Origin: Mactromeris polynyma
Lineage: Eukaryota; Mollusca; Bivalvia; Venerida; Mactridae
Direction: 5' to 3'
Assembly (NCBI GenBank): GCA_032209605.1
Contig: JASFXZ010000028.1
Coordinates: 7,264,941-7,328,940, forward strand
DNA: 64,000 nt
Part shown: positions 36,601-51,600 of the stretch, in pieces
How positions within the stretch are numbered: position 1 is the stretch's first letter
Layout of the letters: each line of letters opens with the position of its first letter
Program-made: the position numbers and the translations under genes
The notes under the pieces: model-generated
The model's database searches: none
Told to the model about the DNA's origin: nothing
The model's input: only the letters and a program-made list of their open reading frames with translations

Positions 36601-39600
36601 GAAAATATTCTTGCCTTCGACATCCTTACGATTAATCCACCTGTATATAGTACACATCAAAAAGTTTGAATGTTGGTATAAATACATCTGTCATATATTT
36701 GTTGTATATTTAATTTATATTTGTTATATCTTTGTTGTATATTTGTTGCATATTTAATTTATATTTGTTATATCTTTGTTGTATATTTGTTGCATATTTA
36801 ATTTATATTTGTTATATCTTTGTTGTATATTAATTGCATATTTAATTTATATTTGTAATATCTTTGTTGTATATTTGTTACATATTTAATTTATATTTGT
36901 TATATCTTTGTTATATCTTTGTTGTATATTTGTTGCATATTTGTTGCATAATTGATTGTCACGAGTTCTCTACCTTTATCCCTTCTATAATATATGTATA
37001 TATAGTACAAGGCGTCCAAAAGTTTCCACATCTGGGAGAAAACTCACGACAATCTCCACAAAAGTGAGACAGAGAAGGCCACATTCGATAATAGACTCTA
37101 TCCTCACATATCCCAAACTCAATCCTAGCAGATCCCAGACTCTATCCTCACATATCCCAGACTCTATCCTCATATATCCCAAACCCAATCCTCACATATC
37201 CCAAACTCAATCCTGGCAGATCCAAGACTCAATCCTCACATATCCCAAACTCAATCCTAGCAGATCCCAGACTCTATCCAAACATATCCCAGACTCTATC
37301 CTCACATATCCCAAACTCAATCCTAGCAGATCCCAGACTCTATCCTCACATATCACAGACTCTATCCTCACAAATCCCAGACTCTATCCTCACATATCCC
37401 AGACTCTATCCTCACAGATCCCAGACTCTATCCTCACAGATCCCAGACTCTATCCTCACATATCCCAGACTCTATCCTCACAGATCCCAGACTCTATCCT
37501 CACATATCCCAGACTCTATCCTCACAGATCCCAGACTCTATCCTCACAGATCCCAGATTCTGTCCTCACAGATCCCAGACTCTATCCTCACATATCCCAG
37601 ACTCTATCCTCACAGATCCCAGACTCTATCCTCACAGATCCCAGACTCTATCCTCACAGATCCCAGACTCTATCCTCACATATCCCAGACTCTATCCTCA
37701 CAGATCCCAGCCTATATCCTCACAGATCCCAGACTCTATCCTCACAGATCCCAGAATCTATCCTCACATATCCCAGACTCTATCCTCACAGATCCCAGAC
37801 TCTATCCTCACATATCCAAGACTCTATCCCCACAGATCCCAGACTCTATCCTCACATATCCCAGACTCCATCCTCACAGATCCCAGACTCTATCCTAGCA
37901 GATCCCAGACTCTATCCTCACATATCACAGACTCTATCCTAGCAGATCCCAGACTCTATCCTCACATATCACAGACTCTTTCCTAGCAGATCCTAGACAC
38001 TATCCTCACAGATCTTAGCCTATATCCTCACATATCCCAGACTCTATCCTCACAGATCCCAGACTCTATCCCCACAGATCCCAGACTCTATCCTCACAGA
38101 TCCCAGACTCCATCCTCACAGATCCCAGACTCTATCCTAGCAGATTCCAGACTCTATCTTCACATATCACAGCCTCTATCCTAGCAGATCCCAGACTCTA
38201 TCCTCACATATCACAGACTCTATCCTAGCAGATCCCAGACACTATCCTCACAGATCTTAGCCTATATCCTAGCAGATCCTAAGCATACAGAATGAAATGT
38301 GATTGACTTACCATGTAAAATTTAGCACAAGTTTATGGAAACATCTGGCCAGGAATGGTGTATCACGTAAACTCTTCAATCCAGAAGATTTATATACTTT
38401 AAGAACAGCATAAGCGTGTACCGGGGGATTTACGTCATCAAATGCAAATTCATAAGCTGGAATCTGAAATATGAAGTGAAACTTTGTTTTGATGGTGTTT
38501 GAAAAATATGTTGTTTTTGCTTTCTTTTTCTTTTGCTCTGTGGTATTGCATTTTGCAACAACAACACCATGGTGTTTGTAACAAACAGATATATGAAACC
38601 AGTCCATAACTTACTCATCTTTAGTATCAAATAATTCAATATTACACTAGAATCAGTGTTGCTGTATATGAAAGGCTGTTATGGCCACTGATAAACAAGA
38701 CATATCTGAAGTTCATACTAATAACAAAAGTACTAAATGCGTAATTGTAATACCTTTTTAAACTTGTAATATCGCTTTAAAACTCATTTCATTTGTACGC
38801 CAAATTTAACATTGTAGCGATTTTTTGCTTTATTAGAGTTGTTAATATTGTTTTGTTTATCCGTGGCCTCAATATGCTTTCGTAGTTATAATACAGATAT
38901 AATGATTGTCACTCAGTCTAACTGATTATATAGTAACATGCTAAGAATTTTGTAATTCTTCCTACATGTAACACAGTCACAAGTAGAACAGTTTTTATTC
39001 TGATCATAATAAATCAACAAAGAACATTCATTTATTTAAAACAAAAATATAAATTTTTCTTCGTCACACAAACCTGTCCATTAGGATGCATGTACCATTC
39101 TCGTAGCAACAAGACAAGCTGAGATTTAGCATACTGTATATCTATCTTAGCCATAGGTATCATGTGAAATGCAAGATCCCAGGATGCGTACTAAAACAGA
39201 AAAATAAAACAGCTCTTTTACAATGGCAAATGTAGGGCCGATATTGGGCCCAATTCCACAAAATGGATTTCCCCTACTTAGAAAGAAAATTCCCCTTCAG
39301 TAAACTTATTTAAAAAATAGCATTCTAAGATACCCAAATTTGGTGATTCATGATGCAAATTTTACCCTATCAAAAGGACCCGCCATGCTTCCCCTAAAAC
39401 TGTAAAAATGGCTGTAAAATAAACTAGATGATCACAAGATTATATCCACAAACAATGCATACAACCCAAGAATGTCTTATGCATGTAATTAAAATGCAAA
39501 CAATTTGATGAAATATTTTAACAACGCTTCAAAGACAAAAGCTACCCAGGGATATTCCCAACAAGACAAAAACTACCCAGGGATATTCCCAACAAGACAA

Positions 39601-42600
39601 AAACTACCCAGGGATATTCCCAACAAGACAAAACTTACCCAGGTATATTCTAGACAAGACAAAAGCTACCCAGGTATATTCCCAACAAGACAAAACTTAC
39701 CCAGGGATATTCCCATTTATCTGGCATAGATATGATATCCCTGTTGAACAAATGTTTCCATTCCCTATTCCGACCCCATAAGTTCCTACTTTCTGGTGGA
39801 GCGGGTTGTGTCTCATCACCTTGCATCCATTCTGTAATACAATGACTACAGTAAGTACACGTGGGTATTTTGATAAATATAAAAATAAAACCTGTCTTTA
39901 AACATACAGTCGAACCTCTTTCATCCAAATACATTGGGTCTGAAATTTCATTTTGTCTACATGGTTTCGAATATACCAATTCAATGTGAAGACGAGGAAA
40001 CATCGGGGCGTGATATTTATTTCGGATGATACCAAGTACTCGGGTAAAGGTTGTCAAATAAATAAGGTCCGACTGTATAAGTATTTACCTTTTTTCTACA
40101 AACACCAAACATTATCGAAAGTACATCAAACTTCAAAAACATGAAGTTAGTTTTAGTTTTTAATTTATAGCCAATGTGAAACAAGTAATCCCCCCTATAT
40201 GGATCACTCTCAATGACTGATACCCGGGTTAATAAGTCGTACTTGTGACTTTGTAAGGGACGAATATTGCCCACATAGAGATTCAAACCCATGACCATAT
40301 AGATCAGGAGTCAGGCTCCTAGACAGCAATACCCCGTGGTGACGTTCTAAAGACCAGGGGTTCCACAAGGTGCCGAATCTCAAGGGTCGTTTGGATAATT
40401 CTTTACTGGGTTTTACCATTTTATTGCCAAAGTATCTATATTTTAGAGAAAAACTGACTCTTCAGCCAGAACCCTGTGGGTCAACATGTGGCTTTTTGGA
40501 AATTCCAGGGGTCAAAGGGTCAATTACAGGGTCAAATGGAACCCCTGGTAAAAACATAAACACATTGTAAACAAATTAATTCTTCGATATGCAAGTTTTG
40601 ACTTTAATAACGTAATAAATACAGTAAAACCTCAATAATACGACCACCCTTTGGATCCTTGAAAACTGGTCTTCTTATTGAGTAGGTCTTAATATTGAGG
40701 TTGAATGAAGAGCAAAACAGTGAAAATGGACTTGAAAAAAGTGTTCTTATTATTGAGGTGGTCTTATTAGTGAGGTGGTCTTATTATCGAGGTGGTCTTA
40801 TTATCGAGATGGTCTTATTATTGAGGTGGTCTTATTATTGAGGTGGTCTCATTATTTAGGTGGTCTTATTATTGAGGTGGTCTTATTATTGAGGTGGTAT
40901 TGTTATTGAGATGGTCTCATTATTGAGGTGGCATTAATATTGAGGTGGCATTAATATTGAGGTGGTCGTATTATTGAGGTGGTCGTATTATTGAGGTGGT
41001 CGTATTGTTGAGGTGGTCTTATTATTGAGGTGGTCTTATTATTGAGGTCTTATTATTGAGGTCTTATTATTGAGGTGGTCTTATTATTGAGGTGGTCTTA
41101 TTATTGAGGTGGTCTTAGTATGTAGGTGGTCTTAGTATTTAAGTGGGTTTTACGGTAAGTTACCGTATAACACAAACATACCTTTCAGAATGTAATAATA
41201 GAATTGTTTACTCCACAGCAAACCGGCGTATGCTTGTCTGGCAATGTTCCTTTCTTGTTTGCCACGATTTGGAATCACCTACAACATGATGTTTTAACTT
41301 TAAAGGCCCGTACAAATGGATAAACGATTCAAGCGTACATAATATACTTACAATATGAAACCTGTATAAAGCATAACAGCAAACAAATGAATGAAAACAA
41401 TTCTCCTGATGTTACAAACTTTCCCTTTATCTCTATCTCTCTCTATATATTCTGTAGATTGTAGAAAGGGAGAGAACTCTAGAAGGAATAAATGAAAATA
41501 ACCCTTGAAAATTTAATGGGCCTTTAAAATGTTAGCATTATTACGAAAGAGTTAATGGTGTAATGAATGGATATTTTTATGATTATCTTAACTATAAAAG
41601 CACTTATTCTTGTTATATTATGTCACCTGCTTCACTTTCATATAATATATGCATGGCGTTTTGTTAGAATTAACATTTCGTCCATTGTTGCATGTATATG
41701 GTCATTTTTATAGTCAAAAAAGTAAACAACTTTATTATGAAAAATTGGTATAAGCAGTCAATGCTGCTGCATAGAAAGATATATATTTGCATACTGGCTG
41801 AGGGAACATTTCCATTCCCTTTATTTAATTTTGTAATTGTAGTAACGTTTTGAGAACTTATAAATTCTAACTCTTAGTTAACAATGACCGCTTACACAAA
41901 CATTGTTCACATTACAACAGCCGGTAGCTGTAGCTGTAGCAGTTATACTGCCGTGCTATCCAATTCACACCGATGTATGATTAGATACGCATAATAAAAC
42001 AAGAAATATCGTGAAAAAAGATGGTCGGCGCAATTTGAAAGTTAAGATTTGTTGTGCAACATAAACAAATGCCGAGATGTTACGATTGCTGGTCACTCCA
42101 AATCCAAAATGGATTTCGGTAAAATTCACCGAAATTCAGTACATTTCGGTATAGGTAACGTATTCTTTCTCGAAAGGTTAACCAATCCGCGTCAAGGTTA
42201 CAAACGCTATTCGGTTGAAGAGAAATTGCCTTGGTGGTTAACGTAAGATTTGATTGGTTTACACAACACTGATATGCAAATAGATAAGCCACGTGAGTAT
42301 GACGAAAATGTAAAACACCAGTGTAATATATTTACCTCATCATAGAAAAAGTCAGCTTCGAGTTTTCTCTGCTGGAATGTTTTATCAAAGGATTCTTCAG
42401 AAAATGATTCTCCACTAGGTGGCGCCTCAGAACTCTGACACAGCCTCACTTTGAGAACCACTTCCTGTCCTGGTTCAAGGTCAAGGACGTAGTGAGCAGC
42501 ACATTTAGTACCATAGTTCTTTGGATTCACCTTGTCTTTGTGACCTGTGAATAAAACAGGAAGACGTAAATAATTCAATGCTATATAACATCCATACAAT

Positions 42601-45600
42601 GTCAAGATTCATGCCGGTATGTCATAGTTATGCATTCTCGACAGCTCTCGGGTATTTCCGTACCATTTCGTTACTCGGAAAACACCTTCTAAGTATGTAA
42701 GGCGGAGCACTTTGTAGCAAAACTCAACATTTTGTGCGGTCAAGAAATAGTTCTCGTAAATCGGATTTATAATTTCAATAACTTCGATAAATTCACGTAG
42801 GAGATGGATTATCGTTGTCATTTCTAGTTAAAAACTCACATATTTCAGTCTTCATATAGCTTAAATATTAGATTCATCAGCACTCCAGCGTTCACGACGC
42901 CATCTTGTTTTCATGATATTCGAATGGTATTTCCGAAAGTAGTGCCTAACGCACATGCGAGGCACTTGACGTAGTTGGCCGAGGTTTTCTGAATAATATT
43001 TATGGTGGCATATTTCTGCCACCAGTCAACTACTTAATTAACTAGATAGTTATGTGGTTAACTAGATAAGTATCGTGATAAATGTTCATACCAGATAAAT
43101 ATCTTAACACGAAAAATTGTCTGATAGTACCCACAACTGCCACCACTTACACACTTAAACCCAGTACGGACAATCTAATAAATATCTAGTTAGCTACATA
43201 ATAATCTAGTTAATTATTAACTTAATTAGATAGGTAACGCATAAGCTACATCATTTTTAAGTAACTGTTAAGTAGTTAACGCGATATGTATCTAGTTAAT
43301 TACGTAGTTTACTGGTGGCAGCAATATGCCACAACACATATTTAATCGAATATTTACTCAAATTTTATAAATATGTAACATCAATCATCAGTTGTTCACA
43401 GATTCGATGACGAAAAGTTTAATGACCGTAAACACAATTGGTGTCATAATTTATTGTAAATTTTAAAATACATTATACATGTATGTGTATAAATGAAAGG
43501 GAAGTGTGGAAGAAGGGATATCATGCCCTGTATCAATGCTCAGGAGTTCCATTTGACCCAAATGGAGATGAGCCTTTGAGCCCTTGAATTTCCAAAAAGC
43601 CACATTTTGACCCTCATGATTCTGGTTAAAATGTCAATCTTTGTTTATTTTATTGATATTTGGGCTTCAGTATTTTTACTGACAGTTCCAAGGCTGTAAA
43701 TCGCTGTATGGTTATTATTTCTTTTTGTGTTTTGAATGTGTGTTATATTTCCCTTTCCCCTGTGTAATTATTTCACTCTACATGTATATGGTGTTCAGGT
43801 TATTGTTGCCAGCTGTCTTGACTTGTCCTGCGATCTTTTTCATCCATTAATTCCCCCTTCACTGTTTGTCCTCTTTGATTCTCGTAGTTATATATTATGG
43901 TATGCCAGGCCATTCATTGCGCCTATGTCCCCTAACGTATGTATCCTTTAACCTCCTCAAGTGCCTTATGTTTTATGGATTGTTGTTTTCCCGGAGGTCT
44001 GTGTGGGGAGGCACTGTCTTATGTATGTGGCGTTCCTTGTAGCAACTTATTCTCTCTTTTTCAGATCGGTAAAATCGAGTTAAACATTATCAAATTGACC
44101 CTTGAGATTCAGCCCCCCCCCCCCCGATGCTATTGCCAAACCAAGCTTTAGAAATGTGTGGTGTCTGTCACATAATCATGGGTATAGTTCAGAAACACAA
44201 ATGTCTGACATTACCAAGGTCACTATAATATAAATTACCTTCAACAACATAGTCATGGAATGCATCTTTAACAAATCGAGCTTTATTTTTGACTCCGTAC
44301 AACTTTTGATAGTTTGTTTCATTTTCTGTAAACAACATCGGTACTTTCTTTCCATCAGGACCTGGACCGAACTCCATCCGGAATATACCTGCAATGTAAT
44401 CAGATAAATAAAATTGTATCCGTAAATCTGCTATATATAGATTACAGTAAAACCTCAATGAAAAGACCACCCTTGGAAACGTTTAAATCTGGTCCTAATA
44501 TCGAGGTGGACTTAATATCGAGGTGGACTTAATATCGAGGTGTATTAATATCGAGATTGACTTAATATCGAGGTGTATTAATATCGAGATTGACTTAATA
44601 TCGAGGTGGACTTAATGTCGAGGTGTTCTTAATATCGAGGTGGACTTAATATCAAGGTGGTCTTAATATCGAGGTGTTCTTAATATCGATATGGACTTAA
44701 TATCGAGGTGGTATTAATATCGAGACTGACTTTATATCGAGATTGACTTAATATCGAGGTGGACTTAATATCAAGGTGTTCTTAATATCGAGGTGGTCTT
44801 AATATCGAGGTGGACTTGATATCGAGATGGACTTAATTACGAGGTGGTCTTAATATCGAGGTGCTCTTAATATCGAGGTGCTCTTAATATCAAGGTGTTC
44901 TTAATATCGAGGTGGTCTTAATATCGAGGTGGACTTGATATCGAGGTGGACTTAATTACGAGGTGGTCTTAATATCGAGGTGCTCTTAATATCGAGGTGC
45001 TCTTAATATCGAGGTGCTCTTAATATCGAGGTGCTCTTAATACTGAGGTTGAATAAAGAGTGGAACAGTCAAAATTGACTAGCAAAGTGTGGTCTTATTA
45101 TTGAAGTGGTCTTTAAGTGAGGTTTTACTGTACATACATCTAGGAACAGTTCTTAAAAAGCCATTTCAACTTCTTATGGTAACAATCATTCAACAGGTTG
45201 ATAGGAAGATTTGGGCCTATCTATCAACAATGCCTCCTTCATCAACATTTGACTTTCTGATGTAAAATACAACTCAAAAAGTCACTGAAATATAACATAA
45301 AACATTTCATGACAACAAAAATCTAGTTTTATAATCCTTTACACATCATTTCAGACAAAAAGCCTCAAATTGGCATTCACTTTAAACTCGTAACACTATA
45401 CTACGAAAAACTAGTGTTGAAAATCATTTTATTAAATTATGAAATTAACAAATTCCCGATATCAACTTCCCGATATCAACTTCCCGATATCAACTTCCCG
45501 AATTCCCGATTTCAACTTCACGAATTCAAATTCATGAATGTAGCATTTCAACTTCCCAAATTAACGATTTCAACTTCCCAAATTCAATAGTTCCTTGGAG

Positions 45601-48600
45601 AGAAATATTGTGTGGATGTCACCACCAGTGTTTCGTACATTACTCATACAATATTAGGGCTGTTCTGTTACGAGTTTTTGGACAGAAAATAGGACACATT
45701 CCCCAGGCAGAAGAATATATATTTTCCCCAAATAGGGATCAAAATTCCCCTCCAGAATCACAAAAAGTATTTGTGTTTGTCACATAGAAAACACTCTCAA
45801 ACATGAGAAATAGAGCCCTTGCTATTATGGAAATGTGATATTCACATTAAAATGTGTTTTGGTATATTGATTCTTTGAGCTTGGAAAAAAATCCCCTTTT
45901 TAGTTAAAAAATGAGTCAAAATTCACCTTTTTAGTTAAAAAATGAGTCAAAATTCACATTTTTAGTTAAAAAATGACGCAAAATCCATCTTTTTAGTTAA
46001 AAAAAGACGCAAAATTCCCCTTTCTCACGGCTCCGGTCCCATTCCCAAAAAGTAGAAAGACAGCCCTGAATTCTACTACCTAATTTACCTTCGTCATGTC
46101 CATTGTCTACTGGTTGAAAGAACAAATTATTCTCCACATCTCTTCTGTTAACTGTCTCCATCTCCTCCACGTAACGATCCATGCTGTTCAACCGTGCTCT
46201 TTGCTGTGCTTCACCTGTGTATATACATGAAGTTATTGTGTTGTTGTTATTTGTTTCTTTCTATACAAGTCTATAAAAAGGCTCATACACCGGTTAACAG
46301 TTTCAAAAAGCCCTACACTCCCCCCATTTTTATTGATTTTTAGGGAGTAAATATTACTGACTGCTTATCTTTTCATACAACTTGTATAGAAAAGTCCCCG
46401 TATATGGTCAGGTTTAACACTTGATTCAATGTTTATGGTTACATCAAATCAATTAAATTGTATATTTTTGGAAAATTTAGACCGTAATCTTTACAATGGT
46501 ATATTGATTTAGAAATCGAACAAGACACCGTGTCAGACGGACAGTTTAAAAAAACAGCATTTTCAAGAAAATGTTAGCATAGCATATCGGCTTTACTCGC
46601 CATTCAGGTTAGGTAACTCTTTGTTACACGCGATACACTTCTGATATTTACGTTGTACAGTGTAAAAACTGTTAACAGGCGTATTGTTTCATAAGACAAC
46701 AAACTGAGATGTTAGATTAGCAGAGAATATTCACAATTACCTCCCTTTCCTGAGGACTGAGACAATTAGTGTCAGTGTTGTGATGATTGTAAAAGTATCC
46801 TACACTCATTGGAAAAGCTAATAAAATGACAATGTCATTAACCAAATTGCTAACGTGATATTTATGGCAACACTACGCCATTAAGATCGGAAGTATTTCC
46901 GCCAGCAATTTTAGTAGAAATTGTAATGAAACAAACATTCATAATATCATCCACTGGTTAAAAATATGTCGTACAGCAAAACCTCACTTAATGACCACCT
47001 CAATATTAAGACTATCTCAATATTTAGAAGACGATTTTCAAGTCCATTTTCACTGATTTGCTCTTTATTTAACTTCAATATTAAGACTTCCTCAATAAGA
47101 ATTTCATGGGTCCGAACGGTGGTCGTATTATTGAGGTTTTACTGTATGTATAAGGTAATCTTTTAAAGTATAATTTGACAGTTAATGGTACTCAAATTTA
47201 AGACGTTTCGTAAAAAGCGCTTAGTTTGTGACGTAAATTTTCATTCGGATATACTGGACGTCATAACTGACGTCATAACCACAATCACTTATCACAATCA
47301 CTAATACAGGTTTTGTCATGGAAGCGTCCGCATATGTCTTCACTTTACCTAAGGTAGGATGTTCACATCTGACGACGCCATCTCCATCCCGCTGTACGAT
47401 TGGTTTCCAGTCAACTGTCGCCTGAAAGATCAAATTTTCGTAAATATGATCATTATACCCTGGTATGTTCATTTAAATGGTTATACATCGACAGTGTCAG
47501 ACACAGGAGATTGTCACGAGTTCTCTCCCTTTATCCCTTCTAGAATTTATGTAAATACGTACTATATATACTATATAAGGGATAAAGGGAGAGAACTCTA
47601 GAATGGATAAAGGGAGAAAACTCGTGACAATCTCCTGTAGTGTAAGACTTAAAGAAAAATAACTGGTTATATGTTTTGACACTTGTACTTTATTTACCTT
47701 ACAAGTGACAAATGATAAGTATAATATGATGATAGATAATTGGGTGAATATTAAAAGCGCAGGAATTTCAACGAAATGTTTTAAAGAATTGACTGTTCAA
47801 AGTTGTTTCAGTCGCTGACAAGAACCTAAGCATTGAAAAGGGAATATCAAATAATTCATGTAGTATTCTGGATTTGAAATTAAGTCCATTTATACAGGTG
47901 CAAAGTTAGCCACAGTAAGTCAAATGCTACTGCAAACAGTTGTGACAATGCTAACATTTGTGACAGTGCTAACAGTTGTGACAGTGCTAACAGTTGTGAC
48001 AATGCTAACATTTGTGACAGTGCTAACAGTTGTGACAGTGCCAACAGGTGTGACGGTGCCAACAGTTGTGAAGGTGCCAACAGTTGTGACAGTGCTAACA
48101 GTTGTGAAGGTGCCAACAGTTGTGACAGTGCTAACAGTTGTGACAGTGCTACCATATGTGACAGTGCTAACAGTTGTGATGGTGCCAACAGTTGTGACAG
48201 TGTCAACAGTTGTGATGGTGCCATTATTTGTGACAGTGCCATTAGTTGTGACAGTGCTAACAGTTGTGACAGTGCTAACAGTTGTGACAGTGCTAACAGT
48301 TGTGACAGTGCTAACAGTTGTGACAGTGCTAACAGTTGTGACAGTGCTAACAGTTGTGACAGTGCTAACAGTTGTGATGGTGCCAACAGTTGTGATGGTG
48401 CTAACAGTTGTGACAGTGCTAACAGTTGTGACAGTGCTAACAGTTGTGACAGTGCTAACAGTTGTGATGGTGCCAACAGTTGTGACAGTGCTAACAGTTG
48501 TGACAGTGCTAACAGTTGTGACAGTGCTAACAGTTGTGATGGTGCTAACAGTTGTGACAGTGCTACCATATGTGACAGTGCTAACAGTTGTGACAGTGCC

Positions 48601-51600
48601 AACAGTTGTGAAGGTGCCAACAGTTGTGACAGTGCTAACAGTTGTGAAGGTGCCAACAGTTGTGACAGTGCTAACAGTTGTGACAGTGCTACCATATGTG
48701 ACAGTGCTAACAGTTGTGATGGTGCCAACAGTTGTGACAGTGTCAACAGTTGTGATGGTGCCATTAGTTGTGACAGTGCCATTAGTTGTGACAGTGCTAA
48801 CAGTTGTGACAGTGCTAACAGTTGTGACAGTGCTAACAGTTGTGACAGTGCTAACAGTTGTGACAGTGCTAACAGTTGTGACAGTGCTAACAGTTGTGAC
48901 AGTGCTAACAGTTGTGACAGTGCTAACAGTTGTGACAGTGCTAACAGTTGTGACAGTGCTAACAGTTGTGACAGTGCCAACAGTTTTGACAGTGCTAACA
49001 GTTGTGACAGTGCTAACAGGTGTGACAGTGCCAACATGTGTGACAGTGCCAACAGTTGTGATGGTGCCAACAGTTGCTACAGTGCTAACAGGTGTGACAG
49101 TGCCAACAGATGTGACAGTGCTAAAGGTTGTGACAGTGATAAAAGGTGTGACAGTGCCAACAGGTGTGACAGTGCTAACAGTTGTGACAGTGCTAATAGG
49201 TGTGACAGTGCCAACAGTTGTGACAGTGCTAATAGGTGTGACAGTGCCAACAGTTGTGACAGTGTCAACAGTTATGACAGGGCTAACATTATATACTTAC
49301 ATCACAGTTATCACCCCATGACCAACAATTTCTGTACCATAATGTTGGTAGTACATGAATGGTAGCCTTGTCTGGTCCTCTGTTGGTAATTGTATACCGT
49401 CCTAAAATGTCGTTAGGGGTTCCTTTGCAATACTCAGCTTGTACGTCAAAATATCGTTTCTCATCAAAAACTCCTGAAATTTTACATAAAAATAAAATTC
49501 ATGTATTTCATTTTGCATGTACGTGGGTCGTTCAAAAAGTGTCAAGACTGTGGACATAAGATTTGTATCTTTTAATGTACATCAAATAAATTTTTGAATA
49601 ACCCTCGTAAAGTATTTTTAGATTTATAGGAATGGAAGCTAATTAAATTGGAAAGGCCAATAATAAATCATGTACAGTGTTCATCAATTTAAACGTTAGG
49701 TCATTTCGACCAAAGAATCCCTCATAAAACAAACATATACAACTATATCATTTTATATAAGATTTATAAAACATAAGATGAACGCAATCACGGATGTTTA
49801 CGTTTTACGCTGTGGAAGACTACCAATCGTAATATCTCGGCACTTTCCCTCACAGTTTGGAAAGAGTCCTCAAAGGTTCGTGTATGAATATACCTAAAAT
49901 CTCGGTACGTGATGCGGTTTTCCTACACTGTTAACTATATGACATCTGATGGGGGAAACATAATTCAACATTATCTAAATCTTGTGTGTGCCTCGTATTC
50001 CTAACATTGAAACGATCTCTGTCATACTTTCTACAGAGACTACATACATTCACTTCGGCAGCCATTTTGGAACTACTTTCCCCACACGTGACTTCCGAGG
50101 TCTGTTTTTTAAATAATAGCCCGAACTGATCCGATTGGAAGTCACACTAAAATCACGTGATACTAACCTGTGTCTAAAAGCTCGTATTCCGGATCTTTAA
50201 CCGTACGGCGTAAATTCTCGGCCTCTAGTTCGGCGTAAGGGAATTCGGCTTGAGGATATTTATATAATGCCTTCATGTAGGAATGTGTTGGTGTGTTGTC
50301 AAGATAATAATACAATTCTTTAACATCTTCACCATGGTTACCCTGAAATTAAATATCCACATGAATTAACACTACAAAAGCTCGTAAATGGTCCGCTGTT
50401 GTTGTCGTTTCTTGTCAGCAGGGTTAATTTGCATATTTATTCGTACACCAAAGCTCAATAGAAATTTGTTTAGAATACCGTGTATTGTGTACACAATGTC
50501 TGTTGGTCACTCGTTTGTAACATGTTTCAACCGTTCTCAAGTAAATATAAACATACTAGACATGTATTTTAAATAAAATTGATGAAGATTGGGTTGACTT
50601 TATATTTTACTTTAGTTAAGCTGACACAATAGGACAAAATAAGGCCGGCAAATCACCCCCTCACATCTGCCTTTCTTAACAGATTTTCTTCACTTGTTCC
50701 GTAATGTATTCCATCCATTCGACCCTTTGTCCCCCCCTCCTGTTGTCCCTTAATTTCTCCATAGTTGTGTTTGATAGTCAGCCATACTATTCCTTGCTCC
50801 CCTATTCCCATACATGTTCACCCTTGCTCCCCTATTCCCATACATGTTCACCCTTGCTCCCCTATTCCCATACATGTTCACTCTTGCTCCCCTATTCCCA
50901 TACATGTTTACCCTTGCTCCCCTATTCCCATACATGTTCACCCTTGCTCCCCTATTCCCATACATGTTCACCCTTGCTCCCCTATTCCCATACATGTTCA
51001 CCCTTGCTCCCCTATTCCCATACATGTTCACCCTTGCTCCCCTATTCCCATACATGTTCACCCTTGCTCCCCTATTCCCATACATGTACACCCTTGCTCC
51101 CCTATTCCCATACATGTTCACCCTTGCTCCCCTATTCCCATACATGTTCACCCTTGCACACCTATTCCCATACATGTTCACCCTTGCTCCCCTATTCCCA
51201 TACATGTTTACCCTTGCACCCCTATTCCCATACATGTTCACCCTTGCTCCCCTATTCCCATACATGTTTACCCTTGCACACCTATTCCCATACATGTTCA
51301 CCCTTGCTCCCCTATTCCCATACATGTTCACCCTTGCTCCCCTATTCCCATACATGTTTACCCTTGCACACCTATTCCCATACATGTTTACCCTTGCACA
51401 CCTATTCCCATACATGTTCACCCTTGCTCCCCTATTCCCATACATGTTCACCCTTGCACCCATATTCCCATACATGTTCACCCTTGCACACCTATTCCCA
51501 TACATGTCCACCCTTGCATTGCACCTCCTCAGTCCCTAATGTTGTATAGACTAGTGTTTCCCCGGGTTCTGTATGGGGAGGCATTGTCTTATGTATGTGG

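Noticed and set aside
36956..37942. 328-codon plus-strand open frame
   Set aside because: It is the 22-bp minisatellite read through; the translation is purely periodic (22-residue cycle) and the stretch is an intron of the hydrolase.
47880..49321. 396- and 465-codon open frames on opposite strands
   Set aside because: 18-bp tandem repeat without stops; both strands open because the period is divisible by three.
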